A stretch of 64,000 nt of DNA, taken from positions 44,909 to 108,908 of the forward strand of contig NZ_ATUH01000001.1 of the NCBI RefSeq assembly GCF_000420105.1. The letters are read 5' to 3'. The translations under genes were made by a program, and so were the position numbers. Under the pieces are notes generated by a model. That model did not search any database, was not told the origin of the DNA, and saw only the letters and a program-made list of their open reading frames with translations. Below, piece after piece: positions 46,489 to 57,745 of the stretch; within the stretch, counting starts at the first letter, position 1; each line of letters opens with the position of its first letter. The DNA comes from Metamycoplasma orale ATCC 23714. Lineage in GTDB: Bacteria; Bacillota_I; Bacilli_A; Mycoplasmatales; Metamycoplasmataceae.

Positions 46489-47997
46489 ATGAAAAAGAAA
46501 ATAATTTTAACAATAATTGATGGTTTAGGGATTAGAAAAGAAACACAAGGAAACGCTTATGCATTAGCCAAACATCCAACATTCGATTACTTATTTTCAA
46601 ATTGCCCACATTCAATTTTAGAAGCATCTGGTAAATATGTAGGATTGCCAGAAGGACAAATTGGTAATAGCGAAGTCGGCCATTTAAATATTGGTGCAGG
46701 TAGAATTGTATATACTGGACTATCATTAATTAATAAGCAAATAGAAGATAAAACGTTCTTTAAAAACGAAGTTTTAAAAAAGGTTATGTTAGATTGTAAA
46801 GCCAAAAACACTGTCTTACATTTGATGGGAATGCTATCTAATGGGGGAGTACACTCTCATGAAGAACACCTATTTGCACTAATTGAAATGGCTCACGAAT
46901 TAAAATTGACTAAAGTTAGTGTTCATATTTTTGGTGATGGACGTGACGTTAAGCCTCAATCGATTTTACCTTCAATAGAAAAATTAGAATCATTAGTAAA
47001 AAAATATGGATATACAATTTCATCTATTGCTGGACGTTTTTATGCAATGGACCGTGATCAAATTTTTGAAAGAAATGAACAAGCTTTTTTGTGCCTTTTA
47101 GGTAAATCTAAAAATAAATTTGATGATCTAAAAAAATATGTGCAAGATCAATACGATCAACAAATTTACGATGAATTTATTATACCAGCGCAAAATAAAA
47201 ATGGGCTATTTGTAAAAGATAATGATTCAATAATTTTCTTTAATTTCAGACCTGACCGTGCAAGACAACTTTCGCATTTATTTATTGGCTCTAATGATTT
47301 ATATTCTTATCAAAGTTCAAATAAAGTTAAAATAAATCAATTTGTTTCATTTATGAATTACGAAAAAATTCCTTCTCTAGTAGCATTTAAAGAAATGGAA
47401 ATTATTAACCCAATTGGCAAAGTTTTAGAACAAAATAATTTAAAACAATTAAGATTAGCTGAAACTCAAAAGTACGCGCATGTAACTTTTTTTATGGATG
47501 GCGGTAAAGAAGAAAATTATAAAGGTCAAAAAAGAATTTTGGTTGATAGTATTAAAGCTGCTTCTTTTGCTGACTGTCCACAAATGTCTGCAAAAGAAAT
47601 TACTGATGAATTATTAAGTAATATCAAAGATTTTGATTTTGTTATTATGAACTATGCAAATCCAGATATGGTCGGCCATACCGGTAACTTAAAAGCAACA
47701 ATACAAGCAATTGAATTTCTTGATAAACAATTTAAAAGAATATTAGATTATGTTTCAAAAAATAAAGATAGTATTAATTGATTTATTACAGCAGATCATG
47801 GTAATGCAGAAATTGTTGAAGATCAAAATGGAAAACCTGTAACAAAACATACTACTAGTCCAGTCATGTTAATTTCTTATGATAATAGTATTAAACTTCA
47901 AAATGGTATCTTAGCTGATGTTGCTCCAACAGTACTCGATTATGCTAATATTAAAAAACCTAAAGAAATGACGGGTAAATCACTAATAATTAAATAA
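46489..47997 (+). CDS. gpmI: Cofactor-independent phosphoglycerate mutase
   Basis: Mn-dependent 3-PG/2-PG mutase of glycolysis, 502 residues, normal length. TIIDGLGI near the start, catalytic Ser61 in [18 protein letters not shown] substrate loop, [11 protein letters not shown] and the C-terminal TADHGNAE metal motif after a TGA-coded Trp. I start at 46489 because GGAGAA lies 6 nt upstream; an in-frame ATG at 46477 would put the ribosome binding site inside the gene. Single-gene unit. Confidence 0.96.
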
Positions 47998-48000
47998 TTA

Positions 48001-48035
48001 TTAAAAAAAGCAAATTAATCAAATTTGCTTTTTTA
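48001..48035. terminator. Bidirectional terminator between gpmI and the J-domain gene
   Basis: TTAAAAAAAGCAAATT (48001-48016) and AATTTGCTTTTTTAA (about 48021-48035). A and T tracts on both flanks serve both converging genes. Confidence 0.85.
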
Positions 48036-48052
48036 ATTTTCTTGTTGTTCTA

Positions 48053-48859
48053 TTATTTTTTTGCAAATAAATAATACATGAGCCCACCAATACCACCAAC
48101 AACAAGAAGAATAATAAATGCTATAGCAAGGCCAATTTTTGCTTTTTTACTTAAACCTTTTTTAGCGCAAAATTGTTTTATGTATTTTTTTCTTGAAGCA
48201 CTATTTAATCAATATATTTCTATTTCTTTAGCGGCAAGCAATCATGATTTTGAATAAGTATCATCAAACTTTTCAAATTCACCTTTAATTTTTTGAACAT
48301 AGTGTCTTATTTTCTTTTCACTTGAATTTGGTTTTAAACCATGAAATTTAAAATAATCAGTAAATCCACTATAAAGACCTAAATTATTTGCTGTTACTGC
48401 AAAATATGGAATGTAATTATTTGGACGGCTAAAGATTTTAATTGCAACATTTCTCATTTCTAAATGTCAAATCAATAATTGTCTATCAACATTGCTTTCT
48501 TTTAAATATCTAACTTTAGTATCAATTGCTTTTAATATATCTTCAGGATCTTGAGTATATTGAATATTAATTAAATTAAAAAAGTTATAGTAACGGCCAA
48601 ATGGATTTGAATCATAGATTCAAACATCCGCAGGAATAACATTTTTTCAATTGTCGCTTCCGTTAGTATTTTCTTCAAAATCATTTCTTTTAATTCTATT
48701 GTAAGCATCAACAATTTGGTAATACTTTCTAAGCCCTAATTCAGTACTATTATGGTCAGGGTGATATATTTGAGCTAATTTATAAAAAGCGCTTTTAACT
48801 TCATCAGTTGTAGCATCTTCTGTAAGCCCAAGAATTTCATAGCAAGTTCTTTTGTCCAT
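48053..48859 (-). CDS. J-domain protein with C-terminal membrane anchor
   Basis: 268 residues. Residues 1-62 are a J domain (CYEILGLTEDATTDEVKSAF) with intact HPD at 33-35, the DnaK-activating motif. There is no Gly/Phe region and no zinc fingers, so it is not DnaJ itself. The middle ~170 residues are unrecognised, with five TGA-coded Trp. A basic segment then one membrane helix (~244-264) ends in KK. Predicted to bring DnaK to the membrane, by analogy with DjlA-type J proteins but with reversed topology. It is a single reverse-strand gene. Confidence 0.8.
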
Positions 48860-48975
48860 TTTTACTTCCTATATTTTATTTGCTATTTATTATTTCTAAT
48901 ATGTGCTATTTATTTTATCATTTTTAATCTTATTTTTATTATAATATTTAAATTATATTATATACTAGGGAAAAT

Positions 48976-49278
48976 ATGATTGGAATAGATGCAATAAATA
49001 AAGATAGACTTATAAAAAAATATGACAAATTAGATGATCTTGCTTTAAAAGTACTTAGCAAAAGCGAATTAAAGGAATATCAGTTGTCAAATGATAAAGT
49101 GCATTACTTTGCAACTAGATGAGCAATTAAAGAAGCTTTATTTAAATGCGACAATAAATACTTTGAATTTTCTAAGATAAATATTACAAAAGAAAATGGC
49201 AAATATACATTTGAAAACTTTGAAATATCAACCACTAGCGAAGAAAATTTAATTATTGCTATTGCATACAAACACTAA
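48976..49278 (+). CDS. acpS: Holo-[acyl-carrier-protein] synthase
   Basis: Transfers phosphopantetheine to ACP. 100 residues, slightly shorter than usual (~115-120). IGIDAINKDRL at the start carries the Mg-binding Asp5, and the FATRWAIKEALFK helix (Trp TGA-coded) carries the second metal ligand Glu. The C-terminal strand is ISTTSEENLIIAIAY instead of VSLSH..., so the usual His there is missing. AGGG upstream of the ATG is a weak ribosome binding site. First gene of a long run; plsC starts 11 nt after the stop. Confidence 0.85.
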
Positions 49279-49289
49279 GGAGAATAAAA

Positions 49290-50084
49290 ATGAAATTAAA
49301 AACTAGAAAATTTTGAAACTTTTTACCACTTGTAATTAATTATCTAAAATTAAAATCTAAAGCAGCAAGAAATAAAAGAATGCCTGAATATTACACATTG
49401 TCACAAAAATGTGATATGTTTCGTAAGTACACTTACAACATTTTAAAATTATTAGGAATTAAATTAAAAGTTAATGGTTTTGATAATGTACCTAATGGAC
49501 CTTGTTTATTGGTGCCAAATCATTCAACTTATTTAGATCCGTTTTTTATCGCTTCAGCTTTATGAAATTTTGGCGACGGGAATAAAATAACTAAAAATTT
49601 TGCTTTTATTGCTAAAGCCGAAGTTAAGAACAAGAAAAGCATTTTTAAAATTGCTGAATTAATCAATACATTTTTTATTGATTTAGAAAAACCAAGAGAA
49701 ATACCTGAAACTTTACTTGAATTTGGAAATTATATAAAATCTAAAAAATTATGTGGTGTTATGTTTGCAGAAGGACATAGAACAGAAGATGGTAAATTAG
49801 GAGAATTTAATTCAGGCGCTTTTAGAACTGCTCAATCCGCATTTCTTCCGATTGTTCCTGTAACAATTAACAATGCATGTAATGCATTAGATAATAATCG
49901 TAATGGAATATTAGAAGTTGAAGTTACTTTTCATAATTTAATGAAGCCTATAATGTTTCAAACATTAAATCCTAAAGACATTGCTGATCAAGTAAAAAGT
50001 GTAATTGCTTCAAATTATAAAGATCAAGTTGTTACTTCAAAAGAAACAATTAAAAATAAATATTCTTCTAAGAAAAATAAATAA
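49290..50084 (+). CDS. plsC: 1-acyl-sn-glycerol-3-phosphate acyltransferase
   Basis: Makes phosphatidic acid in membrane lipid synthesis. 264 residues. The HX4D catalytic motif is NHSTYLDP (about 74-81), and the acceptor-binding EGHRT replaces the common EGTRS. N-terminal hydrophobic/basic region probably associates with the membrane. The ribosome binding site AAGGAGAA overlaps the acpS stop codon, so ACP activation and acyl transfer are coupled in expression. Confidence 0.9.
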
Positions 50085-50095
50085 AGAAGGTAAAA

Positions 50096-50929
50096 ATGCA
50101 AGAACAATCAGATAAACCCGTAGTTCGCGAAATATCTTTAGAAGAACTTGAAAAAACAGTTGAAGCGATAATGAAACCTAAACTAGATGCAGATACTAGC
50201 GATAGAATTTCATTTAAATTAGACAATTTTGATGGTCCTTTAGATTTATTACTAGCTTTAGTAAAAGAAAAAAATATAGATATTTTTGATGTTGATCTTA
50301 TTGAACTAACCAATCAATATCTTGAAATTATTAAAAATTTAAAACCAAATGATTTTGATATGGCTAGTGAATATTTAGTTATGGCTGCTACTTTAATTCA
50401 TTTAAAAGCCAGAATGATTTTACAAGATCCTGAAGTGGAAGAAGAAGTTAGAAAAGAAAAGAAAAGACTTCTTGAACAAATTGCCGAACATCAAAAATTT
50501 AAAGAAATCGGTATTACTCTAAGAGAAAAAGAATACGATAGACAAAATCTTTATGAAAAAGAACCTGAAGATTTAAGCGATTTTATTAGAGAAACCGATG
50601 ATTCTGTTTTAGATGGACATGCTAATAGTTCTAGATTAATTGCAGTTCTAAGAAAGATGTTTGAAAGAACATATGCTGAAATAATTAGAAACGTAACCAT
50701 AACAACAGTTGCAGTTAGTCCTGAAGAAATGAAAAAAAGAATAATTAAATTATTTAGTGAAAGAGATGAAGTTAGTTTTGAAGAAATCTTTTCTGTTCCA
50801 AGCGCTGGGCATTTTGTGATAACTTTGTTAGCGGTTTTAGATTTAGCTCGCCAACAAATTATTAAAATGGAACAAGATGAAATAGATGGATTAATTAAAT
50901 TTAGTAGAGGTAGTGAATATGGAAAATAA
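50096..50929 (+). CDS. scpA: Segregation and condensation protein A
   Basis: Kleisin subunit of the SMC-ScpAB condensin, 277 residues. The family start FDGPLDLLLALVKEKNIDIFDVDL is clear after an extra acidic N-terminal ~35 residues, followed by ASEYLVMAATLIHLKARMIL (the SMC-neck helix) and a C-terminal winged helix ending AVLDLARQQIIKMEQDE. AGAAGG precedes the ATG. Its 3' end overlaps scpB by 11 nt. Confidence 0.94.
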   Translation: MQEQSDKPVVREISLEELEKTVEAIMKPKLDADTSDRISFKLDNFDGPLDLLLALVKEKNIDIFDVDLIELTNQYLEIIKNLKPNDFDMASEYLVMAATLIHLKARMILQDPEVEEEVRKEKKRLLEQIAEHQKFKEIGITLREKEYDRQNLYEKEPEDLSDFIRETDDSVLDGHANSSRLIAVLRKMFERTYAEIIRNVTITTVAVSPEEMKKRIIKLFSERDEVSFEEIFSVPSAGHFVITLLAVLDLARQQIIKMEQDEIDGLIKFSRGSEYGK

Positions 50930-51554
50930 AAATAAAATAATTGAAGCATTAATATTTGTGCAAGGTAGTGAAGGCTTAAGTAGTGCACAATTAAAAGATG
51001 TGTTAAAGTTAATGTCAATTAATGAAGCTAGAAAAATGTTAAGAGAATTTAAAGTTTGATTTAATGACCAAAATCGCGGAATTATGGTTTATGAATTTAA
51101 TGATGTATTTAAATTTTTAACTGTCGAAGATGCTAAAGAAAGTATTGAAAATTTAGTTACTATTGTAAAAAAACAACATTTATCAAATGCAGGTATTGAA
51201 GTTGCTGGAATTATCGCTTATAAGCAACCTGTTACTCGTTCAATGATTTCAAACATTAGAGGTGTAATAAGTGATAGCATAGTTGCAACATTATTAAATA
51301 AAGGAATTATTGAAGAAGTTGGTGTTGCAAATACACCAGGAAATCCAGTACTCTATGGAATTACCAATAAGTTTTATGATTATTTCAAAATTAAAACTTT
51401 AGCTGAACTCCCTCCATTTCCTGAATTTGCTAAATATGTTGATGAAGAATCATCTCTTCAAAGCAAAGAATTTAATCTTTTTGATTCACAAAGACAAGAC
51501 CCATCTCAAACTTTAGATAGTGGAATTATAAGTAGCGACGATAATAATGAATAA
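50919..51554 (+). CDS. scpB: Segregation and condensation protein B
   Basis: Winged-helix partner of ScpA, 211 residues. IIEALIFVQGSEGLSSAQL near the start, VAGIIAYKQPVTRSMISNIRGV and LLNKGIIEEVG with PGNPVLYGITNKFYDYF identify it well. The C-terminal ~35 residues are a polar, Ser/Asp/Gln-rich tail. It starts inside scpA, as in many bacteria, and overlaps the next gene by 8 nt. One TGA is read as Trp. Confidence 0.94.
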
Positions 51555-52383
51555 AAAATTTATAGCCAAAAATAATGACGTTAATAGGTCATTATTTAAA
51601 TATTTAGTTAATATGCTTGATAATGTTCCAGTTTCAAGAATTGAAAAATTATTTAGAGAAAAAGATGTTAAGTTAAATAATAAACGTACTAATGATAAAC
51701 AATATAAATTACAGCTAGGTGATGAAATATTAGTTTATGGTCTTAAAGATATCGAAAAAGAACAAACACATTTTGAATCTGATATTAACTTTAAAGTTAT
51801 TTATGAAGATAAAAATCTTTTAATTGTAGATAAAGCAGCAAATATTGCCATGCATTCAGAACCTAATTCTTTAAATGATCAAGTTCTAAAATATTTAAAT
51901 TATAAAAAAACCTCTTCATTTATTCCATCACCAATTGGGCGTATAGATAAAAAAACTAGTGGATTAGTTGTGTATGCAAAAAATTATCAAGCCCTTTTGG
52001 AATTTGAAGAAAAACAAAAATTCTTTGATAAGGTTTATCAATTTGTTTCTGATTTTAATGAAAATGAAAAAACAGTTACAGTTAAATTAAAAAAAGATAT
52101 TAAAAATGAAAAGATGGTTGTTGATCCAAACTTTGGAATAAATGCAAAAACTATTTTTTGAATAGAAGGAAATAGAAAATATGCACAAATTCTTACTGGC
52201 AAAAAACACCAAATTAGAGCAACTTTATCATATTTGAAATGTCCTATCTTAGGAGATACTAAATATGGTGGCAAGCGTGCAAGAAGAATGTATTTACATT
52301 CTTATTCAATTAAGTTTCATAATTTAGCTAATGGTTTTGAAGAATATAATGATCAAATCTTTATATGTTATCCACATTGATAA
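51547..52383 (+). CDS. RluC/RluD-type rRNA pseudouridine synthase
   Basis: 278 residues. N-terminal S4 RNA-binding domain (~1-75), then the catalytic domain with IYEDKNLLIVDKAANIAMHS, the catalytic Asp in GRIDKKTSGLVVYAK and GKKHQIRATLSYLKCPILGDTKYG. The family is clear but RluC and RluD cannot be separated by eye, so no symbol is given. Compared with typical members the region after the catalytic Asp is shortened. Ends PHW-TAA with a TGA-coded Trp. Confidence 0.88.
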
Positions 52384-52399
52384 TTAAAGGAGAAATAAA

Positions 52400-52711
52400 A
52401 TGGATGAAAAAAAAGTTATTGAATTAGCCAAATCAATTTATATAAAACCTTCAAAAGAAGTTATCAATTTAACTTTAAATTTATATAAAAATGTAAAAGA
52501 TGGTTTACAAGATTTGGAAGAAAAATTATCTAAAAAAGTTGAAAATTATAAGCCACTTGCTAGAGTAAGTGATACTATAATTGATTTCAATTCTTTGAGA
52601 GAAGACAAAGAAGATGATTCTTTTAAACTAGAATTACCTGATATTTTAAACAATGCAAGTTCTACTAAAGATGATTATATTGTAACAAAGAAGGCACAAA
52701 ATGAAGATTAA
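52400..52711 (+). CDS. gatC: Asp/Glu-tRNA amidotransferase subunit C
   Basis: 103 residues, stabilising belt of GatCAB. It has the family's N-terminal helices and the ARVSDTIIDFNSLREDK segment that wraps GatA, with an acidic C-terminal tail. The identity is supported strongly by order: gatC-gatA-gatB with 11-nt and 8-nt overlaps. AAAGGAG lies upstream. Together the three subunits make Gln-tRNA and perhaps Asn-tRNA by transamidation. Confidence 0.85.
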   Translation: MDEKKVIELAKSIYIKPSKEVINLTLNLYKNVKDGLQDLEEKLSKKVENYKPLARVSDTIIDFNSLREDKEDDSFKLELPDILNNASSTKDDYIVTKKAQNED

Positions 52712-54026
52712 AGGAAACTTAGAACTAGCTAAAAAAGAATTACTAGCAAATAAAAATAATGCTGTTGCTTATGTATTTAAAGATGCTAAATTAAATAATT
52801 CTAAAGGGTTATTGGCTAATTGTGTTTTTACTCTTAAGGATAATTTTGCCGACAAAAATGTTAAAGCAAGAGCTTCTTCTTTATTTTTAGAAACCTTTAA
52901 ACCATCGTATAAAGCAACATGTTTAGAACTTTTAGAAGCAGCGGGTGCTACTTGTGTAGGTCGCACAAATCTTGATGAATTTGGGCTAGGCGGTAGCGGA
53001 GAACATTCAGCATATGGTAAAATTTTTCATCCAAAAAACAATGAATATTTAGTTGGGGGCTCTTCTTCTGGTGCTGCTGCAACCTTTACAAATGCCATTT
53101 CTTTTGCAATAGGATCAGACACTGGAGACTCAGTTCGTAAGCCTGCTTCTAACATTGGAGCAGTTGGTTTTAAGCCAAGTTATGGAGCTGTAAGCCGTTA
53201 TGGAATGTTTGCTTTTGCTTCAAGTTTAGACACAGTTTCATATTTTACTCACAATGTTTCTGACTTAATTTTGCTAAGTTCAGTACTTTATAAGCAAGAT
53301 AGAAAACATGATTTAACTTCTGAAAACCTTGAGTTTAATTATAATGATATAAAACTAGTTAAACCAAAAACAGTGGCTTATCTTGATTGTTTTAATGAAT
53401 TAGAGCCTAGTGTAAAAGAAGCTTATCAAAACATTATTAATAAATTGCAAAAAGAAAACGTCAAATTAATTAAAGTTTCTGAAGACAAAATTCTTCTAAA
53501 ATCAATTGATACTATTTATAGAATTATTGCTTTTTCAGAAGCAAGTTCAAATTTATCAAATTTAACTAATATTACTTTTGGTCAAAAATTAAATGACTCA
53601 TGAGTAAAAAATGCATTTGAATCTAGAAGTAAAAAAATAGGAAAAATGGCACAAGCACGTTTAATTTTAGGCTCATACTTTTTAGAAAAAGATAACCAAA
53701 TAAAATATTTTGTTCAAGCTAAAAAAATTAGAAATTATCTTAAAGAATATTTTACAAATATACATACTCAAGCAGATATTTTTATTTACCCAGCTTCATA
53801 TGGTTCAGCACCAAAGATTGGTGAAAAGCAAAAATCAACATACATGGATTATATTTTAACTTATGCCAATTTAGTAGGAAACCCATCAATGACAATTAAA
53901 CTAGGTAAAAATAAAAATAATGGCCTACCATTTAATCTAACAATTGATGCAAAAATTTACAATGATACAAAACTATTTTCACATGCATTGTATATTGAAG
54001 AATTGATAGGAGACCAAAATGAATAA
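52701..54026 (+). CDS. gatA: Asp/Glu-tRNA amidotransferase subunit A
   Basis: Amidase that releases ammonia from glutamine. 441 residues, somewhat shorter than the usual ~480. The Ser-cisSer-Lys triad is present: Lys in FTLKDNFADK (near 43), VGGSSSGAAA glycine-serine block (~118), and SDTGDSVRKPAS (~140-150) with the nucleophilic serine context; SLDTVSYFTHNVSDL follows. Overlaps gatC and gatB, indicating coupled synthesis of the complex. Confidence 0.95.
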
Positions 54027-55431
54027 TTGAGAATTAGTTATAGGAATTGAAATTCACATTGAGTTAAATACCAAGACTAAAATGTTTTCACCTATCCTAA
54101 ATAATTATGATAGTGCTATTAATAGTAATGTATCAAATATTGATTTAGCTTATCCTGGAACTTTACCATTAGTAAATAAAGAAGCAATTATTAAAGGACT
54201 TAAATTAGCAAAAGCTTTAAATATGCAAATTGATAGTTTAGTTAGATTTGATAGAAAAAATTATTTCTATTTTGATTTACCAAAAGGCTATCAAATTACT
54301 CAACAATTTAATCCCATTGGCAAAGCAGGAAAAATCAAGGCTAAAGTTGATGGAGTTTGAAAAGATATTGAAATTGAAAGAATACATCTTGAAGAAGATA
54401 CTGCTAAATCTATTTATGAAGGAAATGATATTTTATTAAATTACAATAGAGCAGGTGTTCCTTTAATTGAAATAGTTTCTAAACCGGTGATGCATTCAGC
54501 AAAAGAAGCTGCTGCTTATGTAGATGCTATAAGACTTATGGCATTATATTTAGATATTTCGGATGCTAAAATGAATGAAGGTAGTTTAAGAGTTGATGTT
54601 AATGTTTCAACTAGAAAAAAAGGTACTAATGTATTAAATACTAAAGTTGAAATTAAAAATTTAAACTCAATAGCTAACGTTGAAAAGGCTATTAACTTTG
54701 AATTTTTAAGACAAGTAAAATGTTATGAATCAAATAAAGAAGTTAGCCAAGAAACTAGAAAGTTTGATGAACAAAAATTAGAAACTGTAGTTATGCGTAA
54801 AAAAGGTAATGCTGAAGATTACAAATATTTTCCAGAACCTAATATTTTACCTATTTTAATTAGTAAAGAAGTTATTGATTCAGTTAAATTAAATACATTG
54901 CCTTTTGAAAAAGAAAAGGAATACTTAGCTAAAGGACTCAATGAATTACAAATTAGTCAGTTTATTAATAATTTAGCATATGCTTCTTTTTTCGAAAAAA
55001 TTGATATTACAGATTTTAAGAAAAAAGCTAATTTATTTTTCTCAAACATTGTGCCTTTTTTAAATGATAATAAATTAGACATTGTAGATTTAAAAATTTC
55101 GTTACCTGAAGTTAAAGAACTTTTTAACTATTTAATTGAAGGTAAAATTGATAAAAAAAATGTAATGACTATTTTAGATTTAAAACAAAAAAATTCAGCA
55201 AAATCTTTAAAAGAAATTATTGAATCTCAAAAAATGTTTATTGAAGTTTTAAATATTTCGCTTGAAGAAATAGTTGACGAAATATTTAAAGAAAATCCTA
55301 ATTTATTAAAAGATTTTAATAATAATTTTGATAAAAACAAGAAATATCTAATTGGTCAAATTATGAAAAAGACTCAAGGCAAAGCAAAACTTGAAAAATT
55401 AGATATAATTTTAGCTAACAAGGTTAAATAA
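54019..55431 (+). CDS. gatB: Asp/Glu-tRNA amidotransferase subunit B
   Basis: tRNA-binding and kinase subunit of GatCAB, 470 residues. Signatures: [18 protein letters not shown], the [15 protein letters not shown] block, [24 protein letters not shown] and [10 protein letters not shown]; the C-terminal ~150 residues are the YqeY-like tail domain. TGA is read as Trp in MNNWELV at the start. AGGAG lies upstream within gatA. Confidence 0.96.
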
Positions 55432-55432
55432 A

Positions 55433-56587
55433 ATGTGCAGAAAAAATAAATGAAATAAAATTAAAAGTGGATGACAAAATAATAAAAAAGATCCTGAAAA
55501 TGAAAATAAACCTGAACTTGCAAATGATCAAGTTATTTTAAATCAAACACATAATAACTTTTTAGAAAAAATATTAAAAGCCATTATATACGGTATTTTA
55601 TACATTGCTATTTCTAGATATTTAAAAAGTTCAAGAACTAAAGGAAAAGAAATTGTTAATAGTGCGCACACAAAACTAAAATCAAACGAATTTGCATTTA
55701 TTCCTATTGGATATGCAATGTATCTATTTTTATCTTTTATTCCTATTTCTCTTATTTTGGTTTCTATTATTGCTTCAATTAGCCCAGAATATGATACTGT
55801 TTTTCGATATGCTATTTTAGGGAAGATTATTCCAGGAATTGATACTATTTTACCTAAGGATATTTCAAGTATTTGAACAAACCCTGGTGGAGCAATTAGC
55901 TTTTTAATTCTTACTTTATCAATTATTTTCTTTACGTCTAAAGGATATTCTAAATTTATTATTTCAATAGATGCACTTTATGAACACAAAACAAAATATA
56001 GAGCTTGAAAAGGTTGAGCAAAAGGAATTGTTGTTTCAATATCTTTAATAGCTATTTTAACTTTAATGCTTTTATTATTTACAATTTTAATGACTTTTTT
56101 AGTTAAAAAAGCTGAGTTTGGTAACAAACATAATTTATCTGATATGTCAACTTTAATTGCTAATGCTTTAACAAACAATGATAAAAGTTTCACACCATTA
56201 AAAGCGCTTGAACTTAAAACAGAGTTTTGAATTATTTATTATTTTATTGTTGTTTTAACTTTACCTTTATTTACTTATTTAGGATTTGCTGCATTTTATT
56301 TATATGCGCCAAGTTTTAAATTAAAATTTAATCAAGTACACCCTGGTGCTTTAATTACCGCAATTCCAACTTCATTCTTTATTTTAATATTTGGTACTCT
56401 TGCTTCGATTATTAAATATGATAAGTTTGGCCCTGTTGCTGCGTTTATGTACATTATTTTATTAGTCACTTTTATTGCTTATTTTACTTATATGGGAATT
56501 ATTGTTAATTCAAGTTTCTATAAAACTTTTATTAACATATTAACTATTGATAAAAAATCAATATTTGCAAATAGTAAAAGAAATTAG
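55433..56587 (+). CDS. YihY/BrkB-family membrane protein
   Basis: 384 residues with six to seven hydrophobic segments. The C-terminal pair with VHPGALITAIPTSF and FGPVAAFMYIILLVTF matches the conserved region of the YihY (formerly 'RNase BN', BrkB) family, as does a cytoplasmic SKGYSKFI..ALYEHKTKYRAWKGW loop. The role of this family is unsettled; it is not a nuclease. N-terminal ~45 residues are charged and cytoplasmic. It starts 1 nt after gatB. TGA is read as Trp at several sites. Confidence 0.7.
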
Positions 56588-56601
56588 GAAATCACAAATT
56601 T

Positions 56602-57702
56602 ATGAAAAAAGAATTTATAAAACCTTTTTTTCTTCAAAAAGGTGACAATATTGCTATTGTTAGTTTATCTAGTGGCTTATTAGGCGAAGAAATTTTTAAA
56701 TGAGAATTGGATTTATTAATTTTGCAAATCAAAAAATTGGGTTTTAATCCTATTTTTATGCCTAATTCTTTAAAAGGAATTAAATTTTTAGATGAACATC
56801 CAGAATGTAGAGCTAGTGATTTAAAGGAAGCATTTACTAATAAAAATATTAAAGGTATTTTTTGTGCAATAGGCGGTTTTGACACAATAAGATTAACAAA
56901 ATTTTTATTTGAAGATAATCATTTTGTTAATATAGTTAAAGAAAATCCAAAAATATTCCTTGGTTTTTCAGATAGCACCATTAACCATTTTATGTTTAAC
57001 AAAATTGGTTTAATTACTTTTTATGGAATTAATGTTTTATCTGGTATTGTTGAATTTAATAAAAAAATTCTATCTTATAATAAAAGATCATTACGTTTAT
57101 TTTTAAATAATAAAAAACAAAATTTTATAATTAAATCATCAAAGTATTGATTTGAGGAATATAGTGATTATTCTATAAATAGTTTAGGGAAAAAGCGTGT
57201 TAAACATAAAGAAAAATATGGATATGAAATTTTAAATAATTCAAACAATTTAAAAATAATTGAAGGACAAATTTTGGGTGGCTGTATTGATAGTATGTAT
57301 GAAATTTTTGAAAACCCTCTTTATAGACAAATAAACGAAATATATAACATATTTCCAAATGCTAAAGAATGAGAAGATAAAATTATTCTTCTAGAAACTT
57401 CTGAACAAAAACCAAATCCTGAATTATTTAATAAAATGTTATTGAAGTTAAAAGAAAATAATGTATTTATCAAACCCAAATGCATTATTGTAGGAAAACC
57501 TCAAAATGAAGTTTACTATCACGAATATAAAAACATATTAACTAATTTTTTTAAAGACATACCTGTTTTATATAATTTTAATATTGGCCATGCCCATCCA
57601 AAATCTATACTTCCATTTAATTCAAAAATAAAAATAAATTTTAAAAGTAAAAAAGTTATTTTATTTAGAAAAGAATGTCTTAATCTAAATAATTTAAAAT
57701 AA
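56602..57702 (+). CDS. S66-family serine peptidase (LD-carboxypeptidase / MccF-like)
   Basis: 366 residues. The S66 fold is clear: PGDxIAIVSLSSG start, AIGGFDTIRLTKFL, nucleophile Ser123 in LGFSDSTINHF, GGCIDSMYEIF, then the Glu of LLETSEQKPNPELF and the His of IGHAHPKSILPF. The full Ser-Glu-His triad is retained. Known members cut L,D-peptide bonds in murein recycling or inactivate microcin C-type peptide nucleotides (MccF). A wall-less bacterium has no murein of its own, so the second kind of role, or use of foreign muropeptides, seems likelier. Confidence 0.85.
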
Positions 57703-57730
57703 ACCTTTTATCAATTATTATTATAAATAA

Positions 57731-57743
57731 TATAAAATATAAT
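57731..57743 (+). promoter_or_regulatory. -10 region abutting the ECF S-component gene
   Basis: TATAAA (57731-57736) or TATAAT (57738-57743) precede the ATG at 57746, with TTATCA (57708-57713) 17 nt before the first. No ribosome binding site, so the mRNA is likely near-leaderless. Confidence 0.4.
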
Positions 57744-57745
57744 AT

